In this document: positions 38,601-49,952 of the stretch, piece after piece
Numbering within the stretch: the first letter of the stretch is position 1
Layout of the letters: every line of letters starts with the position of its first letter
Origin: Ascidia mentula
Lineage: Eukaryota; Chordata; Ascidiacea; Phlebobranchia; Ascidiidae
Direction: 5' to 3'
Assembly: GCA_947561715.1 (NCBI GenBank)
Contig: OX387203.1
Coordinates: 4,154,001-4,218,000 of the forward strand
Length of the DNA stretch: 64,000 nucleotides
The notes under the pieces: model-generated
Seen by the model: the letters and a program-made list of their open reading frames with translations, nothing else
Databases searched by the model: none
What the model was told of the DNA's origin: nothing
Program-made: the position numbers and the translations under genes

Positions 38601-40733
38601 CACAGCATATCAAACACGTACCAAACAACACCCAAAACCCCTGAAAGGAAAAAGGGCCCAGCACAGCATATCAAACACGTACCAAACAACACCCAAAACC
38701 CCAGAAAGGAAAAAGGGCCCAGCACAGCATATCAAACACGTACCAAACAACACCCAAAACCCCTGAAAGGAAAAAGGGCCCAGCACAGCATATCAAACAC
38801 GTACCAAACAACACCCAAAACCCCTGAAAGGAAAAAGGGCCCAGCACAGCATATCAAACACGTACCAAACAACACCCAAAACCCCAGAAAGGAAAAAGGG
38901 CCCAGCACAGCATATCAAACACGTACCAAACAACACCCAAAACCCCAGAAAGGAAATAGGGCTCAGCACAGCATATCAAACACGTACCAAACAACACCCA
39001 AAACCCCAGAAAGGAAAAAGGGCCCAGCACAGCATATCAAACACGTACCAAACAACACCCAAAACCCCAGAAAGGAAATAGGGCCCAGCACAGCATATCA
39101 AACACGTACCAAACAACACCCAAAACCCCAGAAAGGAAATAGGGCTCAGCACAGCATATCAAACACGTACCAAACAACACCCAAAACCCCAGAAAGGAAA
39201 TAGGGCTCAGCACAGCATACCAAACACGTACCAAACAACACCCAAAACCCCAGAAAGGAAAAAGGGCTCAGCACAGCATATCAAACACGTACCAAACAAC
39301 ACCCAAAACCCCAGAAAGGAAAAAGGGCTCAGCACAGCATATCAAACACGTACCAAACAACACCCAAAACCCCAGAAAGGAAAAAGGGCTCAGCACAGCA
39401 TATCAAACACGTACCAAACAACACCCAAAACCCCAGAAAGGAAATAGGGCTCAACAAAGCATACCAAACACGTACCAAACAACACCCAAAACCCCAGAAA
39501 GGAAATAGGGCTCAGCACAGCATATCAAACACGTACCAAACAACACCCAAAACCCCAGAAAGGAAATAGGGCTCAACAAAGCATACCAAACACGTACCAA
39601 ACAACACCCAAAACCCCAGAAAGGAAATAGGGCTCAGCACAGCATATCAAACACGTACCAAACAACACCCAAAACCCCAGAAAGGAAATAGGGCTCAGCA
39701 CAGCATATCAAACACGTACCAAACAACACCCAAAACCCCAGAAAGGAAATAGGGCTCAACAAAGCATACCAAACACGTACCAAACAACACCCAAAACCCC
39801 AGAAAGGAAATAGGGCTCAGCACAGCATACCAAACACGTACCAAACAACACCCAAAACCCCAGAAAGGAAAAAGGGCTCAGCACAGCATATCAAACACGT
39901 ACCAAACAACACCCAAAACCCCAGAAAGGAAAAAGGGCTCAGCACAGCATATCAAACACGTACCAAACAACACCCAAAACCCCAGAAAGGAAAAAGGGCT
40001 CAGCACAGCATATCAAACACGTACCAAACAACACCCAAAACCCCAGAAAGGAAATAGGGCTCAACAAAGCATACCAAACACGTACCAAACAACACCCAAA
40101 ACCCCAGAAAGGAAAAAGGGCTCAGCACAGCATATCAAACACGTACCAAACAACACCCAAAACCCCAGAAAGGAAAAAGGGCTCAGCACAGCATATCAAA
40201 CACGTACCAAACAACACCCAAAACCCCAGAAAGGAAAAAGGGCTCAGCACAGCATACCAAACACGTACCAAACAACACCCAAAACCCCAGAAAGGAAAAA
40301 GGGCTCAGCACAGCATATCAAACACGTACCAAACAACACCCAAAACCCCAGAAAGGAAAAAGGGCTCAGCACAGCATATCAAACACGTACCAAACAACAC
40401 CCAAAACCCCAGAAAGGAAAAAGGGCTCAGCACAGCATATCAAACACGTACCAAACAACACCCAAAACCCCAGAAAGGAAAAAGGGCTCAGCACAGCATA
40501 TCAAACACGTACCAAACAACACCCAAAACCCCAGAAAGGAAAAAGGGCTCAGCACAGCATATCAAACACGTACCAAACAACACCCAAAACCCCAGAAAGG
40601 AAATAGGGCTTAGCACAGCATACCAAACACGTACCAAACAACACCCAAAACCCCAGAAAGGAAATAGGGCTCAACAAAGCATACCAAACACGTACCAAAC
40701 AACACCCAAAACCCCAGAAAGGAAATAGGGCTC
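32614..40733. repeat. 61-bp minisatellite, about 133 units
   Basis: Tandem 61-bp units (core CAAACACGTACCAAACAACA) extend over 8120 bp, which equals 133 units plus a final AGGGCTC, if no indels were missed. Units differ at a few fixed sites (A/T before GAAAGG, T/A in GAAATAGGG, T/C in GGGCTC, CAGCACAG versus CAACAAAG, T/C in CATATC), with some blocks repeating every 7 units (427 bp). The array is bounded by GTTCAAC on the left and its reverse complement GTTGAAC on the right. As 61 is not a multiple of 3 and units lack stops on the minus strand, long artificial frames appear. Confidence 0.95.
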
Positions 40734-41220
40734 GTTGAACGAGGATTTTAGAAGCAAAGTACATTAAGAGGAAAATAGAACAACTCTGCATTTGGAATAT
40801 ATTTGTTGTGGTAAACCTTGAAACTTGTGAAGCAAGATCGATGCAAGCTTTCAAAGTCCTTAAAACTACGCTTTACATTATTGCACAGAATTGTCCCCCA
40901 CAAGCGTCAACCATCAAATATTTTCTTAATACCGAAATTACGGTTTCACTGCTTTGTTTGCTTTTAACGAAGCTTTCAAGGTCATGTAAACAATTTCAAT
41001 CTTCACATTGGCGACTAAGAAAGTTGGTTGTCGCGATCTGAATAGAAATGAAAACATTTACGGTAAGCATAACAGCGTTATCTCGTGATTAACAACTGTT
41101 CAATACCAACTCGACCTGGGGTCGTTCACCTCAAATACCAACCGATACTCATTTAAATGCAAGTTTGCGACACCTGAAAACGCAAACATCTGAACCCCAC
41201 AATGTTTACGAAGAACTAAG
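40734..41220. repeat. rearranged copy of the upstream flank of X/caspase
   Basis: 40750-41010 matches 47440-47715 in reverse orientation (GAAGCAAAGTACA and AAACCGTAATTTCGGTATTA segments), and about 41140-41170 matches the X upstream region (46700-46730) inverted. A short piece near 41190-41215 matches 47186-47215 in direct orientation. No gene. Confidence 0.5.
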
Positions 41221-41609
41221 ATTGCCCGTGCAGCTGTGCCATGGCCATCACATTTGGACAGTCCTCGGGACAACTAGGTCTAATTCCTTGTGTAGTATTC
41301 CCCTTTAAATCGGATTTACTTTGGCCAGCCCCACCCAATGTCCCATGTGACTTGTCGCAACATACACAACAGACGGTGCTGATTCTCCGTGTGGAAATCA
41401 CCAGCCGACAAAACTTTTTTCCTGTCGACAAACTTCAAACACACTTGTTACGCGTCGGATCAATTGTACAACCCTTTTTTTGCGCAAATTAACATAAAAT
41501 AGTTAAAGTCATTTGGGGCGTTTTACGTAAAAATATAGAGAAACCGTGGATTATTGAGCCCAGTGGTCTGAAACAGGTATAAAACAAGTAGACGAACTAG
41601 GCTCGTTTC
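41221..41609. other. unassigned region
   Basis: Unique within the window. Overlapping open frames occur on both strands (plus 41241-41492, minus 41216-41431) with several Cys codons on minus, but no splice context or domain was recognised. It ends where homology to the copy B intergenic region begins, near 41610. Confidence 0.4.
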
Positions 41610-42092
41610 AATCATGATGCGCAGGGAGCGAGTCATGCTTCACTTGTTAACTACAAGCTAATTTAAGATTCCTAAGCAACAAGAGTTAACGTTGTACGGA
41701 ATCGCGATTCTGAAATCTACTCTTATCGCGTATATCTCGTTCACAAAACATGGTAAAAGAATATTTTGTTGTCAGCTGCAAAACTGGTAAAATATGGCAT
41801 TTCATTTCCTTATGATCCTAGGGTATAGCTGTTGATTTATACACACCACACTTGTTTTTCAATGTATATTTGTTAATTATTAACAAGCTCAATTTTCACA
41901 GGAAGTGCAAATAAATTCTTATGTCAGTACTCGGCGAATATGCAAACCAAAACCCAAAGGAAATAGTAATAATTATCATATTTTTGTTTGGCATTAACAA
42001 AGATTTCAATAATCATATAGAAGATTCGAACAGAATTTAATCAATTGATCGCCATCACTAATTTGTATTCACACAATACATGTCGAGATCAT
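41610..42092. other. intergenic region, copy C
   Basis: Aligns with copy B sequence around 26735-27000 and then jumps to about 27690, a deletion of about 650 bp near 41945. No gene. Confidence 0.5.
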
Positions 42093-43612
42093 TTAATTTT
42101 CATCGTCTTGAGGCTGAGAGACGTTCGAATACGTTGGGATAGGGAACCGAACTTTATATCTCAATTGGGTTCGTGTCCACGGAATTGGTTCTTTCAACTC
42201 AGCCATTTTAGCTCGAACTCTCGTAAGAACCTAAACACATAGGCTACCATCAGAACATTTGTGATGAACACAGATAGTGGGAATTACATTTAAGACGAGT
42301 TAGTTGTTTAAACAAATAGTTTCAGAATTTCTTGCCTGCGAAAGATTTGCGTCTGGATCATCTTTCGTCACAGAGTGCAACGTTTTGAAAAAAGTCCATT
42401 CTACATTCCCTTTGCCTGTATAATGCAAATATTAATTCGGACTTGATAAACGCCTTTTTCGTAACATTAAGAAGCATTCTGGTATAATGCAGCTTGTCAT
42501 ATTATTTTCTAAATAATTATTTTGATATTTTTTTAACTTTTTGCACGTGAACTAAATGTTCTTGGCCTCGAAAGCATTTTGTACATGTTACCGTTTCGGA
42601 TTTCTTTATTTTTAATATTTCTTTATTTTAATATAAATACCATACAAACTTGCCAAATAATATCAGCATTCAGACACACTTACCTGCAGAAGAGTAGGTA
42701 ATCATAATATCAGCTTCTGGGTGAAGTATAGTACCTGTATATTCCAATATTAATTCGGTGAACGCCTTTTTCGTAACAGTAGCATTTCAAGCATTCTAAT
42801 AATTTTGCATGTTAACTAAATTTTCATGGTCTCGACAGCATTTTGCACATTTGACCATTTCACATTCTTTCCTTCGACAATATAGAATACCTCACAAACT
42901 TGCGAATAATATCAGCATTCAGACACACTTAAGTAGATAATCATACCTGCAGAAGAGTAGGTAATCATAATATCAGCTTTTCGGTGAAGTACGGTACCCA
43001 CTGCACCGCTGTCGGTTGCTTCTCCTTTCTTTTGATGTTTCTGTGCATAAAACCAGTAGAATATACTTAACATTTTTGTTGTTCACTTCACTGCTTCTCA
43101 CTATATTATTTTACCTGTACAAAGAACAGTTTTGGACGTTCCAGCAAACGGCCATGAATTAACCCAACAACTTCGCCCAAGTCATACAATTCCTTTTCAT
43201 AGAGCAAATAACTAAACTTGTCTGTTTTCACATCCTCAGATACGATAGCGCATACAAAACAGCAATTTTTCTCAAAATTTTCGTCACAAGTCCCTGCAGA
43301 ACAATTGAATAGTTTCTCGTTTTTCATAAAATAGCCGCAAATTTTATCAAATCAAAACACCTGGACAAAAAGTTTGAAGAAAAACGTCAAACTTAGTCGG
43401 ATGTAACCGTGCGGTAAATCGATAAGCTTATGCCAATACTTACATTTGTTAACTCTGGCGATCACGGAATTAACTGCGTTTTCATTTTTTGGGTATTTTC
43501 GAACAAGACTGTCTTCGTCCGAGTAACTGTTCAAAGTTTTGATTTCACTTTTCTTAAAGCCCCAGCAAGAAGCAACATTTTTGATATTTTCTATGTCTTT
43601 TTGATGTTTCTT
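42093..43612 (-). CDS. catalytically dead caspase exon cassette, copy C
   Basis: Exons P1 43444-43612, P2 43115-43293, P3 42947-43040, P4 42336-42415, P5 42093-42230, all in frame. SEDV again replaces SHGD and the QACRG position reads QKHQK. P4 has an in-frame 3-base deletion. The P3-P4 intron contains a second, partial P3 (42684-42734). The GC-AG intron is kept. With C exons E1-E4 the reading frame would run 392 residues. Confidence 0.65.
42684..42734 (-). pseudogene. partial duplicate of exon P3
   Basis: The 3' half of P3 with its splice donor is repeated inside the P3-P4 intron. At 42734/42735 it is fused directly to sequence that normally precedes P4 (CTGTATATTCC on plus). It has no acceptor of its own, so it is probably never an exon. 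Confidence 0.7.
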
Positions 43613-43705
43613 CTAAATTTGGACAAATGAAGATTTAATGCTTCATGTAGAACACGAATTTATTCAAAACAGCAATAACAACAATTTATACCGCATCGGC
43701 GATGA

Positions 43706-46058
43706 TTAGGAAAAGGCTTTGTTGATGGTCAGATCGGTAAAACTTTTGTCCACCGAGACCGTCAAATCTAAATGAAAATTTTCCGTAAGAGCACTGCATA
43801 TAATCTCATTGTATGAAGACTTAAACCTTTCTATTTTTGTTTTGTTTTCGAGCTTAAGTCGGACCTCCTTGGTCAACCAAGTTGTACATGAAGCTGTGCA
43901 TTTTGATTGTAGCTCCGGAAGTCTTTTGTTGATGTAGGCAACCACCTTTGATAAAGGGTTAATATATAAAACGTCGGGTAGGTCAAGAATTTGTTTGAGA
44001 GTAAGTTTTATCAGGTTTACAGCCTCACTTGAACTATTTCTAATCCATTGTTGATTTTTATACTTTCGTCGAAACAACGAATGAAGTAGGACCCATGCTC
44101 GGGGCTACGATAAGCTACCTCGCCTACATCAGCAAAATGTACGTTGTTGACAGCAAACAACAAGTTAAAATCTTCACGATGTGTTTAAATGTTGTTTGTT
44201 GTCTTTCGTTTACTAAATCGACGTGCTGGAGTTTGGGGTGCGCATACTTCTGTTAAGCTTATGTTAATAATGATTTTACAAACGTTGCGACTGCCATTTC
44301 CCGTGCTTTCATGATTGGGTCTGTGTTGGTGTACACATAAAGAATGGAATGCTTTGTGTTGTGCTTTAGACTCGTTTAAAGATTACATTACACATAATAA
44401 ATTCGCACCAGAATTTATGTTAGTTACATTACATATGTACCATGTACTGTTGCAAAACATAGAAGAATATCCTTCTGGCCAGGATCTTCAACAATTGCAG
44501 CACTGTAACCAGAACCTCTGGCTGCCTAATATTATAGAATAGCATTATTTTGGGTATTATATGATGTACTTTTATTACCTGCACAAAAAACAATTTAGGC
44601 AGACCATCTAGATGCATTTGTTTGTTGACCAAACTGGTAAGTTCATCCAAGTTGTAAGTTTTTTCATCAACATCGTACAAGACATGGTTTGCGTCCCCGT
44701 GGCTCAATATAACACATATAAAGCATTGATGAGACGTCTTTGCCTTTTGTAACTCTGCAATTAATTTTAGCATTTTTGTTCCAAATATTCTTAAAATATG
44801 ATGTTTTTGTGGCCTGTTATTTTGTGAATTTGATTTCGTTTCGAAATCACACTCAATTAAAATTCTTTTTACTTTCCCTCAATCAATGGCTGCTTTGCAA
44901 CAAACAACAGAGAAACAAATTACGTTTTTCGAAATTTTCTTTGATTTCCTTGCTTGCTTGATTTTGAATCATGTTTGGCGTCAAACCAAGTTCTTTTGAA
45001 ATTCTGTTTAATTTTTTCACATCTGCCATAGTTCCTTTTCGATTTCTCTAAAAAAATTCATCTTTCAGAAACTGCATGTTACGCCCTTGCTCTTTATTAA
45101 AAGTGGCAAAAATTAGTTGGCACTAAACAAACAAGAGCACTGTTTCTTACCGTTTGATTGATAATCACAAAAATTCCGTTACTTTCTCCTTCGTCGTCAG
45201 ATCTGTTATTTCAAACGATTTATTATTAGTTTTGTTGTTTAATTTCTCATCTTTACTTTCTTATCAGCTTTTTGTACTTAGTTTTGCTCACTTACGCGCA
45301 CATATTTGGTTTTATCATTTATTTTACCTAGAGTACAGTTCACAATTTATTTGTAACCCTCAAATATATTTGGTTGCATGACAGACCCGATGATTGATTA
45401 GGATGCGGGCGAGCGAACGTTTACATAACTTACAATTTACCAATTGATTCAGTTAATAGCACAAAATACCCGTGGTATTCCTCCTTTAAAATACTTTCCA
45501 AACAACACGGCAAACTATCGTCGTGGGATTCCTTTGAAGATTTTTGGGATTCAAAATAACTAATCAAATTTCTTTTGGCAGCTTTGCGATAAAACCTGTT
45601 ACAAAGCATATTGATAACAAACAGAAAAAACACAAGAATTTTTAAACCAACACTTTGTCGCTAGAAAATAAACCAAATAGTTGTTACCTCTCAGAGTTTG
45701 GTTGGTTGTTATCGGGAAGTTTCTTTCCTTTCGTCAAAAGGACAGCGTTTACCCCTGTCTTGTTGTAAATGTTGTGGAGTTCAGGTTTCTGAGTGATACA
45801 ATCCATTGTATTATCTAGCAGGTGTTTGGTAAGAGGGTGTTCACCACAACAACACTTGTCGGCTGTGCACTTTGTACAGGGCCTACAAAATAAATATAAA
45901 CCACTCACCGTCGTAAGCACCGCTCATATACCACATCACTGTACTTACTTCTTGCTGTATTCTTCCTGCAACTTGGAAATAACACAACATGGCAAAATTT
46001 CGCACTCCACTCCACACGTAGCAAGAAACCAACCCTTGGTGCGATTTAGTGCCTTCTT
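43706..46058 (-). CDS. caspase homologue, copy C (catalytic Cys replaced)
   Basis: Exons E1 45949-46058, E2 45688-45882, E3 45434-45595, E4 45151-45202, E5 44924-45047, E6 44579-44754, E7 44441-44525, E8 44029-44123, E9 43706-43945; all junctions are in phase, for about 412 residues. SHGD is intact in E6, but E7 begins GCA GCC AGA GGT, giving QAARG instead of QACRG, so the nucleophile is Ala. The start ATG of copy B reads AAG here, so either an upstream exon supplies the start or expression is lost. No stop or frameshift is seen otherwise. It may be an inactive caspase under selection or a very young pseudogene. Confidence 0.65.
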
Positions 46059-46197
46059 TTTAAAAAATCTACAAACAAAGGGCTTCGAAAAAGTCCTAAT
46101 TGAATAGTTGCTATGGAGAGGACTGCAGCCCCAAGATCAATGTGATTTGCAATTAAATTATGGTTTGCTTTAAAATAATTTTGAGAACATATTTTAT

Positions 46198-46579
46198 TCA
46201 ATACTTTTTTTCTTCGCAATCAACGTCTGCCAAATTTTTTTGCTCCACTTTGAGATTGGCTTTTACTGCTTCCAGCTTATATACATGTGGTAGTTCCTCA
46301 TGATCAGTTATGCATTCATATTGGTGATCCTCCATGAATTGCTTACTTAGAGGATGTCCGATGCAACAACACTGATCAACAGTGTTCTGGTTTTGGCAAT
46401 ACTCGCAACCATTGCTGTACAAAGCAAAGCATTATACTTACGAAAATACACGGCATATGTTTAGGGTACCTTAAACTGTGGGTTTCCTTCAAGTAAACTT
46501 TGCTACCTTCATCCATGTTGAGTAATTCAAGAAAACCTCTTAGCAGAGCTTTAGCCAAGGCTGTAAATGTGGTGAAGTC
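46198..46579 (-). CDS. X: Cys-rich prodomain-only protein, copy C (5' end uncertain)
   Basis: Exons 46470-46579 and 46198-46414, joined by a donor TTAAG|GTACCC and acceptor TTTGTACAG over 55 bases. The product contains ALLRGFLELL, then CEYC, QCCC, IGHPLSK and ECIT, and ends CEEKKY* with AATAAA directly after. It is about 85-90% like copy B by eye. The first visible exon has the same length and phase as caspase E1, which supports duplication from the caspase prodomain. The start codon is not identified: upstream in frame is a TGA, with a possible AG acceptor at 46580. Confidence 0.5.
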
Positions 46580-47715
46580 CTTTCATTGGTTTCCTCTCCG
46601 ACTGGTAAAGCGTACTTGGTACTTCGCTGATATGAAGCTTGTTATTTGCTCTGCGGTAATTTTTCGTTAAACTTAAATATTTGCGCCTACTTATGTTGGA
46701 AAACTTGCATTTAAATGAGTATCGGTTCAACACAACAGTTTCGGTCGTTCAACATCAAAATATTTATTCTGTAAAAGTTTTTCAACAGATTCTGACTTGC
46801 CAAAATACGCCAAGATGCAAAAATTTTAGTGTAAATCCTAAATCTTCCAAACCCCAATGTAGAATTACAGTTTTATAAAGCCATGCAGCAAATATGGTGA
46901 ATTATTCTCGCCAATAAACTATGAAGGCAATGTAATTTTGATTTTTTACAATGTTCAACAATAACTGAAAAAGGGCCACGCTCATGTGCACCTGACATAA
47001 TTTAGGACTCACTACTTCGAACATCGCTGTTAGTAGTGCAGGTGATTCGTTGTGAACTTTGTATAGTTAATGGGCAAACAGCGCTGAACTCGAAATAACA
47101 ATTTAACTACCCTGTTGTGAAACTAGCTTTGTTTGAGTTCGAGGTAAGTTTGCCCATCAACAGAACACCACAATTTGTCCTTGCTCTGAATCTCACAATG
47201 TTTACGAGGCACTCGACACAAATGCGCAATTAAAGTTTAAAGTTATATCGTACAACGATCACCTCGTCTCATATTGGAGAACTAATTGAGGGTTTAATCT
47301 CGTTGTTGGTACAACTGCAAACCAGAAATTGCCGTATCTAGTCAACAACGATTTCAAGTCTAATATGGAAACTAAAAAAATGTTAAGTTATCATTTTTCA
47401 ACCCCATCAAGCAAACGGCTTAGCGCTTAAATTCATTTATGGTTAAAAAAGATACTACATTCTTAAATGACAAGTCGCAAAGGCTAGGTAATGTAGAAAT
47501 TGAATTTGTTATGCACGACGTTGAAAGCGTCGTTAAAAGCAAACAATATGGTGAAACCGTAATTTCGGTATTAAGCAAATATTTGATGGTAGACGCTTGT
47601 GGCGACAATTCTGTGCAATAATGTAAAGCAAAGTTTTAATGACATTGAAAGCTTGTATTCATCTTGCTTTACAAGTCTCAAGTTTGTAAAGTTATTCAAC
47701 TTTCCTAGTGTACTT
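46580..47715. other. upstream flank of X, copy C
   Basis: Probably promoter and 5' exons of X. Segments near 46795-46850 and 47060-47165 are shared with copy B (32430-32575), including an imperfect palindrome TGGGCAAA ... TTTGCCCA. A 60-codon plus-strand frame (47439-47621) has a broken inverted relative at 40850-41010, so it is not supported as a gene. Confidence 0.4.
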
Positions 47716-48339
47716 TGCTTCTTAACTCCTGCTGGAGGTGTAGTTTTAATGTGTTGAGCAAATCAAATAAAATACTTAAACTCAAACCTAAGCATCATTT
47801 CGATGGTGATGACAGCGATAACGTGTACATCGGCCAAACCAGATGAATCCGATTAAAAGACCGAAAGCTGTCTGAAAGATGTTGAGTTGGCTTTACATTC
47901 TGTCGCACTTAGACACAGAGTTGACATTTACACAGCCCGGGTTGTGGAGAAGTAGCTGGACCACACCAAACACATCTCTTATAAAACGCTTCACATCCAT
48001 AAGAGCAGAGTATGTTTCAAGGACAAAGATCAGTGTATGTATTTTCCCCTTCGTGTACAACTTGTTGCAATTGTTCCGCTTCTAGCGTTTTCACCCATCA
48101 CGTGACGTCATAAGCGGAGTTAGCGTGCCCTTGTTCCTTTCTGGGGTTATGGTTGTTGTTTGGTATATGTGTGATTTTCTGCGTTGAACTCTGTTGTACT
48201 CTCGCCGTAAAGCAGACGAAACGTCGGTTGAATAAACTCAGCCATGTTGAGAATGCCATGTTCGTCGCCAGGTGCACTGATAAGATATGATAGATCTAAG
48301 CAGTGAATGGCATCCCACAAACAGTGTACTACTGATACT
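47716..48339. other. unassigned region, possible retroelement remnant
   Basis: Around 47815 the plus strand can be read as VYIGQT followed by a stop, and near 48215 there is GACGAAACGTCGGTTG followed by AATAAA. These weakly suggest a decayed Penelope-like element with a GIY-YIG end. No intact frame is present. Confidence 0.25.
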
Positions 48340-48590
48340 GAAAAAAAAACGCAACCTATGTACTGTAAACCACAAACAATACAGAAGATTTATCTGTGGG
48401 TTGCAAATTTTGCCAGGAAAGATACAACATAAGGTGGGCGTTTATACACTGGTTTGCACTGTGAGCATAATATTTGCGTTTCCGCACACCGTGCGTTTCC
48501 CCCGCACACAATTGCAATAACAAACCAGCATCCTATGCATGGTCGTGTTTGACCCACAGTTCCGAGTCGCATCCCTAACGTTCTGTATTA
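48340..48590. repeat. dispersed repeat at the C/D junction
   Basis: Inverted relative of 21968-22230, clearly diverged by eye, with small indels. As at the A/B junction it lies next to the 357-bp repeat. Confidence 0.5.
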
Positions 48591-48649
48591 CACAGTGGTA
48601 GAGCCATGCCACGGGCAGGTTCTGGTTTTTGCACCAGAGGGATGTTAGT

Positions 48650-49374
48650 TGACAAAAAAAAAATCGCCAGTTAACAAAAGTTTGAACGCGCGTGACTCGG
48701 CCGCCTTACGAGGTAGCGACTTACTTTTTTCACACAAAGATAGATCACAGGCTGAACTTTCCAACAAAAGAAAAATCAAAAAAAAATTTGCATTAATATT
48801 CGAATATGAATATGATATGTCTGCTATGTCATAACCACAAGTAAACATCGATTCCCGCTGAAATCCTTAAGGGTAGATATTCTTTGGTGTCTGTACTATC
48901 TAAAAATAGTAAACGTTTTCGCGAGAAAAAACGCGCGCCCTCTCAAATTTGAAGAATATTAACCATAACCCCCACATTTTTCAACGCTCTGCGCTCGCCG
49001 CGAAAGGTAACAAAAAAAATCGCCAGTTAACAAAAGTTTGAACGTGTGTAACTCTGCCATCTTAATAGCCAGCGACTCACTTTTTTCACACAAAGATAGA
49101 TCACAGGCTGAACTTTCCAACAAAAGAAAAATCAAAAAAAAATTTGCATTAATTTTTGAATATGAATATGATATGTTTGCTATGTCATAACCATAAGTAA
49201 ACATCGATTCCCGATGGAATCCTTAAGGGTAGATATTCTTTGGTGTCTGTAGTATCTAAAAATAGTAAACTTTTTCGCGAGAAAAAACGCGCGCCCTCTC
49301 AAATTTGAAGAATATTAACCATAACCCCCACATTTTTCAACGCTCTGCGCTCGCCGCGAAAGGTAACAAACAAC
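48650..49374. repeat. two tandem units of a 357-bp repeat
   Basis: The segment AAATCGCCAG starts at 48661 and again at 49018, a period of 357. Each unit ends CGCGAAAGGTAACAAA. The second unit is more diverged (GAACGTGTGTAACTC for GAACGCGCGTGACTC). Copy D caspase sequence starts directly after it at CAAACAACATTTAAAC. Frames inside are not kept between units, so it is taken as non-coding. Confidence 0.75.
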
Positions 49375-49446
49375 ATTTAAACACTTTGTAAAGATTTTGA
49401 TTTGGTGTTTAGTTTAACCTCAACAAAGTACATTTTCCTGATGTAG

Positions 49447-49852
49447 GCGAAAAAGCGTCTCGGAATAAAGAGCATGGATCCCACTTCATTCGTTGTTTCG
49501 AAGAAGGTATAAAAGCCAACAACGGATTTGAAATAGTTCAAACCTGATAAAACTTACTCCCAATAAAGTACTTTATGACCTATCTCACGTTTTATATATT
49601 AACCCTTTAGCAAAGGTGGTTACATACATCAACAAAAGACTTCCGGAGCTACGAAAAGAATGCACAGCTTCATGTACAACTTGGTTGACCAAGGAGGTCC
49701 GACTTATGCTCGAAAACAAAACAAAAATAGAAAGGTTTAAGCATTTATACAATGAGATTATGTGCAGTGCTCTTACACAAAAATTTCATTTAGCCCTGAA
49801 CCCCTCAGACAAATGTTTTACCGATCCGATCATCAACAAAGCCTTTTCCTAA
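49447..49852 (+). pseudogene. caspase relic, copy D (E8-E9 only)
   Basis: Only the last two exons remain: E8 49447-49541 and E9 49616-49852. The copy starts in intron 7, at a repeat breakpoint. In E8 the tyrosine and arginine of the p10 signature region read SRNKEHGS, and the 12 or so bases holding the splice donor in other copies (GTGAGG) are deleted, so E8 cannot be spliced normally. E9 is open to its stop. No promoter or p20 remains. Confidence 0.85.
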
Positions 49853-49952
49853 TCATCGCCGATGCGGTATAAATTGTTGTTATTGCTGTTTTGAATAAAT
49901 TCGTGTTCTACATGATGAATTTAATCTTCATTTGACCACTTTGCAAATTTAG

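Noticed and set aside
32863..39234. Many 65-119 codon minus-strand frames in the minisatellite
   Set aside because: They arise because the 61-bp unit has no stop on that strand in any frame; no codon bias, start context or flanking exon supports coding.
47439..47621. 60-codon plus-strand frame near X
   Set aside because: Its inverted relative at 40850-41010 has several stops and no domain was recognised.
48649..48834. 61-codon frame within the 357-bp repeat
   Set aside because: Not kept in the second tandem unit and begins in an A-rich edge.
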